Origin: JANQSS01 sp965249735
GTDB lineage: Bacteria > Bacteroidota > Bacteroidia > Chitinophagales > Saprospiraceae
Direction of reading: 5' to 3'
Assembly (NCBI GenBank): GCA_965249735.1
Contig: CBDFMS010000026.1
Coordinates: forward strand, 806,001-870,000
DNA length: 64,000 nucleotides
Shown here in pieces: positions 36,701-44,012 of this stretch (positions within the stretch are counted from its first letter, which is position 1; every line of letters starts with the position of its first letter). The translations under genes and the position numbers were made by a program. The notes under the pieces are model-generated. The model was not told the origin of the DNA and ran no database searches. It worked only from the letters and a program-made list of their open reading frames with translations.

Positions 36701-36900
36701 AATTGGCTTATTTATTATCATCGGATCGACTTCGCAGTCATCCGTACTACTGGGCTTCAATAGTTTATGTTGGAAGCGACACACCACTTACCATTAACAG
36801 AACTAAAAATATGCGTGTGTATTATTTATTTGGCGGAGGGCTTATGTTGCTTCTTGTTGTATTCTTCCTGAGCAGAAAAAAGAGATTGACAGCGAGTTAG
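33754..36900 (+). CDS. TPR-CHAT envelope protein (caspase-like protease)
   Basis: 1048 residues. A signal peptide (ILLVLCCSFYFSSINTLA) leads into about ten TPR-like repeats over the first half (ALELHKFAVKS, QAENYYQKNLELL, QAEEVYNRCRDIQNKL, ALVYLFRAKDIQQL). The C-terminal third is a CHAT domain with the expected dyad: His873 in HLAAHAE and Cys918 in LSACNSG. A membrane helix (MRVYYLFGGGLMLLLVVFFL) and basic tail close the protein. CHAT domains are caspase/separase relatives, usually proteolytic. The TPRs would choose the partner or substrate. The predicted active domain faces the periplasm if the signal peptide is used. It overlaps the end of rarA (convergent) by 4 bp. Confidence 0.88.
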   Translation: MQTSVRYKILLVLCCSFYFSSINTLASNSNDSTLAIKLMHQGDSLRRLMLFNEAYVKYLQAEELLEPIHLWENLLVARGHRIRVLLQQEKFEIGDSLCMESLKLAQLYFGEHHKSLASFYNLMAAVEGLYRADYRKALELHKFAVKSVQSLEDSESLMVKARSLGAVGMTYEYLGDYSQAIKYIEQEMELIRHIKGEGSMYLAFSYQDLGKINALKGFYQQAENYYQKNLELLNENLPPGHDFISKSYLDLARMYNNTGRFSEALDNILYATTSYEINHDKQHSGIANALQLKGDVHFNRGEYSQAEEVYNRCRDIQNKLILEDHLEIANLQMSFGQLYVEQKKYVKAKEFALNAMRIYKEKLGANHFQFAKVLTQLAKLELYQNNFDTALVYLFRAKDIQQLIFSGKGPNAARIDFLLARVHLSLNQLDEALNYVQSGLKCMDSADPNQQMSSHPITIELNHMRAKIYHEQHLVNQLPIDLYSSFLYYDTCLLYADQLIMGHNNESKKFWLEKVFPIYEEAINVAYQSYIISKNNTYYEKALGFSEKCKSVLLKYHVNQENALAFSGVDPGILEKEQNFRHQIVALENNLLKLQNEGTRTENPTSKMHLWQSQLFDLKHRYEDLLSHLESAYPNYFDLKFKRKEFHLRQLKNDIVAADELIVEYFFGDQFLYIFSIQKNFHDWHRISIDSTLLHHMDAYANYLLTRNSITSSRDNSLRQFRSSAYKLYLKILAPALSGTSTKINKLLIIPDGRLCFLPFETLIPETPVDLTTTAPHYLLHNYTIYYKYTLASVLQKKQKTKLPYLGIAPKYDGRTPDTNSTRLGWSDLTNNVEEVNAGRARFSGIVLSDENATTSRFKELAPQANMLHLAAHAELSHDQPLQSRLIFSRDSMGSNSLYLQELFNLQLNADLVILSACNSGIGEHQRGEGLISLARGFKYAGINDIAMSLWSVNDATIMQIIKLFLDKINQGIAKPEALRQAKLAYLLSSDRLRSHPYYWASIVYVGSDTPLTINRTKNMRVYYLFGGGLMLLLVVFFLSRKKRLTAS

Positions 36901-38168
36901 TATCCGTATTTATCACTCCAATGATCTTTTAAAAATTTCAAATATTTTTTTTCCGCCTCGCCGGTTGGATTAAAAAATGTCGTTCCGCTCATATTTTGTG
37001 GTAAATATTCCTGATCGATAAAATTTTTATCGTACGCATGAGCATATTTATAGTCTTTTCCATAGCCGATATCTTTCATCAGTTTTGTTGGTGCATTTCG
37101 AAGATGAAGTGGAACAGGTTCATTTGGAAATTCACGCACAGCGCCAATGGCTTTATTGATCGCTTCATAACTACTATTGCCTTTAGGGCTACAGGCCAAA
37201 TAAATTGCTACCTGGGATAAAATAATCCGTGCTTCAGGCATACCTATATTATGTGCAGCCTGAAATCCATTGGTCGCCATCAAAAGCGCATTGGGGTTGG
37301 CAATACCAATATCTTCGGCCGCAAGAATGATCATGCGTCGTCCAATGAATTTTATGTCCTCTCCACCCTCCAGCATACGGGCCAACCAATAGACCGCACC
37401 ATTGGGGTCGGATCCACGCATTGATTTGATGAAAGCTGAAATGATGTCGTAATGTTGTTCACCTGATTTATCATACAAGCTTAAATTTTTTGATAAAATT
37501 GCTTGTGTGGTCTCATTGTTAATCACAACAGGTGATACATTCGATGCATTGACCATCATCTCCAATCCATTGTACAATTTTCTGGCATCACCACCAGAGT
37601 ATCGAATCAATAAATCAGGTTCTTCCAATTCAATCTCAAACGAATTTAAATGCGAATCGCGTGTTAATGCATTTCCCAACATGGCCGTGAGATCTTCAGC
37701 CTTCAACGCCTGAAGAATGAATAGCTGGCATCGTGATAACAAAGCCGGAATAACTTCAAATGATGGATTTTCTGTGGTCGCTCCTATGAGGGTAATGGTC
37801 CCCCGTTCCACCGCTTGCAAAAGTGCATCTTGTTGTGATTTTGAAAATCGATGAATTTCATCGATAAACAATATGGGTGAAGGTCGATCGAAAAAATGTT
37901 GCTTTTTGGCCTTTGCTATGGCCTCGCGCACATCCTTGACTCCTGAATTAACGGCACTCAACAAATAATGCGGTCGATTTAATTTCTCTGCCATAAACAA
38001 AGCAAGAGAAGTCTTGCCAACGCCTGGTGGTCCCCAGAATATCATAGATGGCACATTTCCGGTTTCAATGAGTTTACGTAAACTTTTACCCTCCCCCAAC
38101 AAATGTTGTTGACCAAAAAACTCCTCAAAACTGTGGGGTCTCATACGTTCTGCTAATGGTGTTGACAT
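36897..38168 (-). CDS. rarA: Replication-associated recombination protein A (MgsA/RarA)
   Basis: 423 residues. AAA+ motifs WGPPGVGKTSLALFMAE (Walker A), LFIDEIHRFSKSQQDALL (Walker B) and GATTENPSFEV (sensor 1), then the C-terminal helical region with NPNALLMATNGFQAAHNIG and ACSPKGNSSYEAI, all diagnostic of RarA. It is related to clamp-loader ATPases and acts at stalled replication forks. Transcribed alone. Its 3' end overlaps the CHAT gene by 4 bp. Confidence 0.95.
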   Translation of the reverse strand: MSTPLAERMRPHSFEEFFGQQHLLGEGKSLRKLIETGNVPSMIFWGPPGVGKTSLALFMAEKLNRPHYLLSAVNSGVKDVREAIAKAKKQHFFDRPSPILFIDEIHRFSKSQQDALLQAVERGTITLIGATTENPSFEVIPALLSRCQLFILQALKAEDLTAMLGNALTRDSHLNSFEIELEEPDLLIRYSGGDARKLYNGLEMMVNASNVSPVVINNETTQAILSKNLSLYDKSGEQHYDIISAFIKSMRGSDPNGAVYWLARMLEGGEDIKFIGRRMIILAAEDIGIANPNALLMATNGFQAAHNIGMPEARIILSQVAIYLACSPKGNSSYEAINKAIGAVREFPNEPVPLHLRNAPTKLMKDIGYGKDYKYAHAYDKNFIDQEYLPQNMSGTTFFNPTGEAEKKYLKFLKDHWSDKYGY

Positions 38169-38352
38169 ACTGGCGACTTCATTTTAACAAGAATAGATTC
38201 GTTGACAAGTGGATCAATTCCTCTTTGATACCAAATGTACAGGTAAACTAAGAAGTCAACAGAAGCATTAATTTTATAAAATATTTGACCCAGCCTCACA
38301 AAGTCACATTGAAGTTCGTGTACCTGATTAAATCAAGTAAAAATTTCAACCG

Positions 38353-40683
38353 ATGAAAAAAATTCTGTTTACTCTCATGCTAATTAGCAGTCTGGTATCA
38401 CTTAAAGCACAAGTTGATACATTGAATTTGGATTCCTTTTGTATCGTGAATATTGGATACGAAACGCTTGGATCCGGAGTTCAACTTACCGCCTATGCCT
38501 TTGATTTTACTAATCCGAACGGTGGCGGTGGGGCTTTTACCTATCTCTGGTCTACAGGTGATACAACGCAAAGCATTCCACTTCTTGCAGGTGGCACCTA
38601 TTGTGTCACGGCCACTTCTGATGGTTCAGGATGTGAAGCAGCAACTTGTATAACCGTTGATGATCAAGATTGCGATATCTTTCCCTGGTTAGATTTCAGT
38701 GGAAATCTATACGCTTATCATTCAGGGATTCCGCCATATACATATCTATGGTCTACTGGTGATACAACTCATTTTATACCTGTCAATGAAGGTGACACCT
38801 ATTGTGTGACTGTAACAGATGCATTTGGTTGTGCCGCTGACACATGTACAGTCGTATCTTACAATGGTCTGGATACATTATGTATAGCAGATATTTTTGT
38901 TTGGCCGGATTCAGCCGGTAATATTATACTGACTGCCTATGGCGGATTGAATGGCTTATGGCCAGGTCAAGATGATGCCACATATCAATGGTCTACAGGG
39001 GATACAACAGCATCCATCGTTGCCACAAATATTTCGGAGTATTGCGTGACGGTTACAGTAGGGATTTGCTCTGCCGAAGCGTGTATAGACTTATCAAATT
39101 ATGATTGTGGTCTTTGGATCGGATGTGATCCTCCCGGTACCTTTACAGCTTTTGCTTTTGGAATTCCACCCTATACATACGTATGGAATACCGGCGACTC
39201 GACTGCTAGTATCCCTGTGCAAGCAGGTGAAACTTATTGTGTCACCGTAACCGATGCCCTTGGTTGTATTTCTGACACTTGCATGGTGGCAGACTCAATT
39301 ATCTTCCCGCCGAACGATACATTCTGTCAGGTTTTTATTGACTACTGGGTCAGCGATTCGGGCATTGTGCTGACGGCTTATGGATTCCCAATTGGAAGCG
39401 CAAATCTGACCTACATCTGGAATACAGGCGAGACCACTCAGAGCATCAATGGAATACCAGGAGTAGAATATTGCGTGACTGCGACATCTCCAAACTTCAA
39501 TTGTACAGCAACGGCCTGTATTCAATTGGATGATTTAGATTGTACAGACGTCTATGTCTTATGCGATCCGGATGGCACACTGGGCGTTCTTTCTGCAGGT
39601 TTGCCACCTTTTACATACTTGTGGAGTACCGGTGATACGACAGAATTTATTGTTGGAGAAGTCGACAGTATGTATTGCGTAACCATTACTGACGCACTCG
39701 ACTGTACAGTCGATACATGTGTTACACTGATGGGATTTCCTCCGGACACATTTAATTTTCCTTCTGGAATTTACGGAAGTGTTTTCGGCGGTGATTCGAC
39801 GAATGTAATCGATGAATATGAAGGTTGGGTTTATTTATACCAGAAAGATCAGCAAGGAAACTTTAATTTATTAGACAGTACAGAGGTCATGTCAGATTTA
39901 TTTTTCAGTGGCTATTTCTTTGAAGAAGTCGACGAAGGTGAATATCTAACTAAAGCTGTTGTTTCTTCGCTTGTGACCGGTGAAGATTACATTCCAACAT
40001 ATCATTTCAGCGCCATGGAATGGGATGAAGCAGATATCATAGATGTGACAAATACAAGTCCGGCTGGTGGAATAATTTACGATGCACCTATCTTTTTACT
40101 TGGTACGAGTTCTTTAACAGGTCCCGGATCGATTTCAGGTATAATTTCGGACATGGATAATATTTTAAATGATCATGATCGCGGTGATAATGGTATTGAC
40201 GGCGTGACAATCATATTGACTGATGAATTTGATCAAACCTTGGGTTACATGATTACATCTGAGAATGGTGAATTTAGTTTTGATAATCTACCGTATGGAA
40301 CATATCATTTGCATGCTGATTTTCTGAATTTTTCAGGACCATATGCCGTCGTTTCGATTAGTGCTGATAATCCTGATGGCGCAGTTAGTTTTGAAGTCGA
40401 AGGAGAAGATATTTTACTCCATAGCAACGAGGTTAACTTTAATTCAGAAGTGGAAGTCTTTCCAAATCCTGCGCGTGATATTATAAATATTGCTGTGAGT
40501 AGCGACCTGAATGTACGCTCCTTGTTAATTACAAATCTACAGGGTAAGACGATTGAATATTTGACGGACTTGTCTTCAACAACAATTGAATTAAGTATTC
40601 GTGAGTTGAGTCCTGGAATTCATTTGATACACCTGATTACTGATCAGGGTATTGCTAATAAAAAGATCATGATAATAGAGTAA
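38353..40683 (+). CDS. Secreted repeat protein with T9SS type A sorting domain
   Basis: 776 residues with a signal peptide (ILFTLMLISSLVSLKAQ). Residues to about 480 hold six repeats with the core Y.W.TGD(T/S)T..I...G..YCVTVTDA.GC..DTC, rich in Cys and aromatic residues. A SdrD B-like domain follows (GSISGIISDMDNILNDHDRGDNG ... LPYGTYHLHADF). The C-terminus (VEVFPNPARDIINIAV ... KKIMIIE) is a type A T9SS sorting domain. It should be exported through the outer membrane and attached to the surface. Specific role unknown. A strong hairpin lies just after the stop. Confidence 0.88.
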   Translation: MKKILFTLMLISSLVSLKAQVDTLNLDSFCIVNIGYETLGSGVQLTAYAFDFTNPNGGGGAFTYLWSTGDTTQSIPLLAGGTYCVTATSDGSGCEAATCITVDDQDCDIFPWLDFSGNLYAYHSGIPPYTYLWSTGDTTHFIPVNEGDTYCVTVTDAFGCAADTCTVVSYNGLDTLCIADIFVWPDSAGNIILTAYGGLNGLWPGQDDATYQWSTGDTTASIVATNISEYCVTVTVGICSAEACIDLSNYDCGLWIGCDPPGTFTAFAFGIPPYTYVWNTGDSTASIPVQAGETYCVTVTDALGCISDTCMVADSIIFPPNDTFCQVFIDYWVSDSGIVLTAYGFPIGSANLTYIWNTGETTQSINGIPGVEYCVTATSPNFNCTATACIQLDDLDCTDVYVLCDPDGTLGVLSAGLPPFTYLWSTGDTTEFIVGEVDSMYCVTITDALDCTVDTCVTLMGFPPDTFNFPSGIYGSVFGGDSTNVIDEYEGWVYLYQKDQQGNFNLLDSTEVMSDLFFSGYFFEEVDEGEYLTKAVVSSLVTGEDYIPTYHFSAMEWDEADIIDVTNTSPAGGIIYDAPIFLLGTSSLTGPGSISGIISDMDNILNDHDRGDNGIDGVTIILTDEFDQTLGYMITSENGEFSFDNLPYGTYHLHADFLNFSGPYAVVSISADNPDGAVSFEVEGEDILLHSNEVNFNSEVEVFPNPARDIINIAVSSDLNVRSLLITNLQGKTIEYLTDLSSTTIELSIRELSPGIHLIHLITDQGIANKKIMIIE

Positions 40684-40699
40684 TTCGTTTTCAATAGGC

Positions 40700-40740
40700 T
40701 TGGTAAATGGCATGGGGTAGCGCCCTATGCCATTTGCCAA
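40700..40740 (+). terminator. Long hairpin between the T9SS gene and the second sigma gene
   Basis: An 18-bp stem (TTGGTAAATGGCATGGGG / CCCTATGCCATTTGCCAA, two G-T wobbles) with a 5-base loop. No T-run follows on the plus strand, so it is not a classical intrinsic terminator. It ends 12 bp before the GTG start of the sigma gene and could act as a terminator, an mRNA stabiliser or a translation-control element. Confidence 0.5.
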
Positions 40741-40752
40741 TCCTAGTACTTT

Positions 40753-41367
40753 GTGAAAGAAGATACACGGAGAAATCATTATGCAACGAAAAGGCGGCCA
40801 TATTCTGTGATAACGAAAGAATTTTTAAAGCGATGCCAAAAAGGTGATGAAAAAAGTCAGCGGAGACTTTATCGCCATTGCTTTGATATTCTAATGCCCG
40901 TCTGTATGCGATATAAAGAAAATGAAACGGATGCGATTGCTGCAGTGAACACCACCTTTTTAAAAATACTCGACAATACGCATTCTATTAAAAAAGAAGT
41001 AGAATTCGATCATTGGGCCAAACGAATAGCGATCAATGTGCTGATAGACGAATACAGAAAAACCAAGCGACGAAATCGGCTACAACAATCTCATGATCCG
41101 ATGGAGATGCAACATCTTTCTCGTCAGAGCCAATTAAATACAGCTGATTTGGACATAGGGGCTGAAACGATCATACATCTGATCCAACAATTGTCCGAAC
41201 CCGGAAGAACAATTTTCAATTTACATGCACTTGAAGGATATACGCATGAGGAAGTGTCTGAAAAACTAGGAATGACCCCTGACAATTCACGCTATTATTT
41301 GCACACTGCACGAAAGACTTTGCGAACACAATTGAGAAAATACATGAAACTGTCAAAACCTGCTTAA
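40753..41367 (+). CDS. RNA polymerase sigma-70 family factor (ECF-like), second
   Basis: 204 residues from a GTG start; a GTG at 40807 is an alternative. Region 2 is visible (FLKRCQKGDEKSQRRLYRHCFDILMPVC ... FDHWAKRIAINVLIDEYRK) and region 4 (LSEPGRTIFNLHALEGYTHEEVSEKLG, then NSRYYLHTARKTLR). It is followed after 1 bp by a single-span membrane protein and then by a lipoprotein, forming a three-gene operon. It resembles sigma/partner operons common in Saprospiria-like genomes. The targets are not known. Confidence 0.85.
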   Translation: MKEDTRRNHYATKRRPYSVITKEFLKRCQKGDEKSQRRLYRHCFDILMPVCMRYKENETDAIAAVNTTFLKILDNTHSIKKEVEFDHWAKRIAINVLIDEYRKTKRRNRLQQSHDPMEMQHLSRQSQLNTADLDIGAETIIHLIQQLSEPGRTIFNLHALEGYTHEEVSEKLGMTPDNSRYYLHTARKTLRTQLRKYMKLSKPA

Positions 41368-41368
41368 G

Positions 41369-42769
41369 ATGGAAGATTACATTAAAAATAAACTCTCGGA
41401 ATACAAACCGACTTTCAAAGAAGAGTATTGGAATACTATGGCCGTTGAATTGAAAAAACGAAAACGGCGAAAATTTATCATTTTTTGGTGGTTGGGTTCT
41501 ATCAGCATACTCCTCTTAACTGCCACAATTTACCTGTACAATACAACAGAAGTGGACAGCAACATATCAGGGCAAGCAATAGCGATCGAACAAAATGATT
41601 TATTAAAAAAATATAGTAATTCGAATTTTGAGCAAATTTCAACAAGTAAGGAACAAGTTGAAGAACAAGACGCCAGCAATGTCAGTATAGGTCTGAATGG
41701 ATTATCTAATACAACTAAACAATCGACTAATTCCATTAAGCCTCTCCCCCATAATCAAGACGCAAGTCAAAAAAATCAGATAAAAAATCATTCTCAAGAG
41801 ACAAAATCGGAGTCAATCGTGAAAAGCAAATTTATACCTTCTTCGGGCGCGCAGACCAGTCCAACCCACCATTCCCAAAAATCGAATACCGACGGTCAAT
41901 TGGCAACACAATTGGATGGCTTTCAGAATAAACGAACAAAGAAAGGTGATGTTTCATCTTCCGGAACCTCAAATAACTCTACCGCGATTGCTGGTACCCT
42001 ATTGACGCCAATTGGCCTGCAGAAATTACAATTATTAGATACGCATATTGCCTTACCTAAATTGCCAGAAATAGAACCTGTCAACATTGTCATCTCCGAA
42101 AGTCGGTTAAAAGATCAGCCATACGCCATTTCGCTGGCTGGAAATTTATTGAACACATCGGCTAACGATTTGATTCACAATGAAGAATTTCGATTCCAAC
42201 GCGTTGTCCATTTTGGTCAAAGCATATACTATTTAGCAGCGGGAGTTGGTATTGGTCGATATAGCGGAAAATTTTCGGCTGTCGACCAAGAATCTCTGAC
42301 GTACAGAAGTTTTGCTTCAAATTCCATGACGCAATCTCTCATCCCTCAGACAACCTATTATGGAAATATTCCGATTGAGTTTGGACTAAAAGTCAACAGG
42401 TGGCAATTCGGGATAAATTTAAGTCCTGAATATCTCATAGGGCTTCATGGGCGGATTAAGTCTGAAGAAACTATATATGCAGTTCAACCAAATGAGATCG
42501 CACCTACAGCCGGAGTATTTAGTCTGAAGGCAGAGGTTAGCGAATCTGAAAAAGAAGCCTGGCTCGACCAGTCAAACGTAAACGGCTGGGCAATTCCGGT
42601 TGGAGCCAACATACATTTTAGATTGAATAATCATTGGGCGCTCGGAGCTTCAGCACAGTATTATACCACCGAATTTTATAAATTAAAAACCCCCGTATTG
42701 AATTACAGAAACATCACTGGAAATACGGATCAAATGAAAGGAGGACTTTATGTTTCATATCAATTCTAA
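41369..42769 (+). CDS. Single-span membrane protein with barrel-like C-terminus, probable sigma partner
   Basis: 466 residues. The short cytoplasmic N-terminus (MEDYIKNKLSEYKPTFKEEYW, basic KKRKRRK) resembles the small sigma-binding segment of transmembrane anti-sigma factors. One membrane helix follows (FIIFWWLGSISILLLTATIYLY). Then comes a Ser/Asn/Gln-rich low-complexity linker (about 70-215) and a C-terminal beta-rich part (IYYLAAGVGIGRYSG ... GGLYVSYQF) reminiscent of an outer-membrane barrel. It may span or sense the whole envelope. It begins 1 bp after the sigma gene and overlaps the lipoprotein gene by 20 bp. Confidence 0.68.
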   Translation: MEDYIKNKLSEYKPTFKEEYWNTMAVELKKRKRRKFIIFWWLGSISILLLTATIYLYNTTEVDSNISGQAIAIEQNDLLKKYSNSNFEQISTSKEQVEEQDASNVSIGLNGLSNTTKQSTNSIKPLPHNQDASQKNQIKNHSQETKSESIVKSKFIPSSGAQTSPTHHSQKSNTDGQLATQLDGFQNKRTKKGDVSSSGTSNNSTAIAGTLLTPIGLQKLQLLDTHIALPKLPEIEPVNIVISESRLKDQPYAISLAGNLLNTSANDLIHNEEFRFQRVVHFGQSIYYLAAGVGIGRYSGKFSAVDQESLTYRSFASNSMTQSLIPQTTYYGNIPIEFGLKVNRWQFGINLSPEYLIGLHGRIKSEETIYAVQPNEIAPTAGVFSLKAEVSESEKEAWLDQSNVNGWAIPVGANIHFRLNNHWALGASAQYYTTEFYKLKTPVLNYRNITGNTDQMKGGLYVSYQF

Positions 42770-43916
42770 CATATATTATTTCTTGTTTGCCCTGGGTATT
42801 CTATCGTTCTTATCCTGCGAAAAAGAAAGCATCATGCTGGAACCAGTAGCAGAAGACGTTGTCTTTCAAGCTTCAGGATCTGTCAATGGATTGTCCTTCG
42901 ATATGAATGAAAATACTATTATGTTGACAGAAGCCGGCACACAAGGCCCAGTTCAACTCTATCAGGGTACATTATTCAGCGGATGTGAGACAGCTTTAAT
43001 GAATACTTGTGGGCAATCATTTTCAATTACCTTTTTTGACTCGACAAATTCAAATTATAATAACCAGGGGTATCCTGTCATCCTGGAACCGGGAGTTAAA
43101 TCTGTATACATGGGGGAGTCAATTTCCATTACACCTGAGTTTTGCATTAATACAACTGGTACAGACTCGGTCCATATCGATAATGGCGTAACCATTGACG
43201 AAAATCATCCCTACTGTTTTGAACCGCAAGCTGTTTTTCCAGAATTCGAGGCATTTAATTTAAATTCGGCTTCCAATCAACCGGACAGTTTGAGCCTGGT
43301 CTTTCATATGCAAGATGTCATGGTTAGTCGTATGGGGGATGAAGTGATTTATTATTATTTCAAGCTTAATTGCCTGGGGATGGTAGATAGTTGTATGTTG
43401 ATGAGTATATCCTTGGAAGGAAATTCTCCTTATACAATTGATGACTTCATTCTATTTGATAATTATAATCAGATCGAATTGAATGCCCAATTTAAAGTTA
43501 GTGTCTTTAATCCTTTTGGTCCGTTGGATTTGTTTTTTACGGCCTTCCAATTAAATTCAAATCAAACCTCAAACTTTGGTCTTTTTTACTATGGTAGTCC
43601 TACCGGGATAATGCCGAATTTGTGTGATTGGCCCATTTCCTTCTCATTAGAAAATAGTATTACCACTACTTCAGGGGGAATTGTTTCGATCACTTATGTG
43701 GATGAATTCGAAAACGTATTTACCAGTATTGGCAATGGAAGCTTGGATAATGGGTTTATCATTAACTCAGCTGAACCCTATTTAATCGACGGATCTGGTA
43801 ATGCAACGGTCTTATCATCTATCACGTACAATGGTACATTGGCGAATCAACTAGGACAAGTTTTAGAATTCAGCGATGTCGAATTGACCTTTGCTTTTGG
43901 GCATTTACCACAATAG
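42750..43916 (+). CDS. Lipoprotein of unknown function
   Basis: 388 residues. A lipoprotein-type signal (YYFLFALGILSFLSCEKE) gives lipidation at the Cys in FLSC. The rest is beta-rich with low charge and several Cys (GCETALMNTCGQ, NCLGMVDSCML) and no motif that I recognise. It overlaps the upstream membrane-protein gene by 20 bp and ends the operon that starts with the second sigma factor. It could be a signal sensor or an output of that system. Terminator follows. Confidence 0.65.
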   Translation: MFHINSNIYYFLFALGILSFLSCEKESIMLEPVAEDVVFQASGSVNGLSFDMNENTIMLTEAGTQGPVQLYQGTLFSGCETALMNTCGQSFSITFFDSTNSNYNNQGYPVILEPGVKSVYMGESISITPEFCINTTGTDSVHIDNGVTIDENHPYCFEPQAVFPEFEAFNLNSASNQPDSLSLVFHMQDVMVSRMGDEVIYYYFKLNCLGMVDSCMLMSISLEGNSPYTIDDFILFDNYNQIELNAQFKVSVFNPFGPLDLFFTAFQLNSNQTSNFGLFYYGSPTGIMPNLCDWPISFSLENSITTTSGGIVSITYVDEFENVFTSIGNGSLDNGFIINSAEPYLIDGSGNATVLSSITYNGTLANQLGQVLEFSDVELTFAFGHLPQ

Positions 43917-43956
43917 GATTTCAATTTATTTGGATCAGAGGATTTTCAGGAAAAAG

Positions 43957-43990
43957 AAAAAGGCGATACTTTAAAAAGTACCGCCTTTTA
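43957..43990. terminator. Terminator between the lipoprotein and AT-hook genes
   Basis: Long hairpin with arms AAAAAGGCGATACTTT and AAAGTACCGCCTTTT (one A-C mismatch) around a short loop. T-rich on the minus strand after the stem and TTTTATT on the plus strand. It can serve both convergent genes. Confidence 0.8.
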
Positions 43991-44012
43991 TTGTTCATGG
44001 AGACCTTAACTG

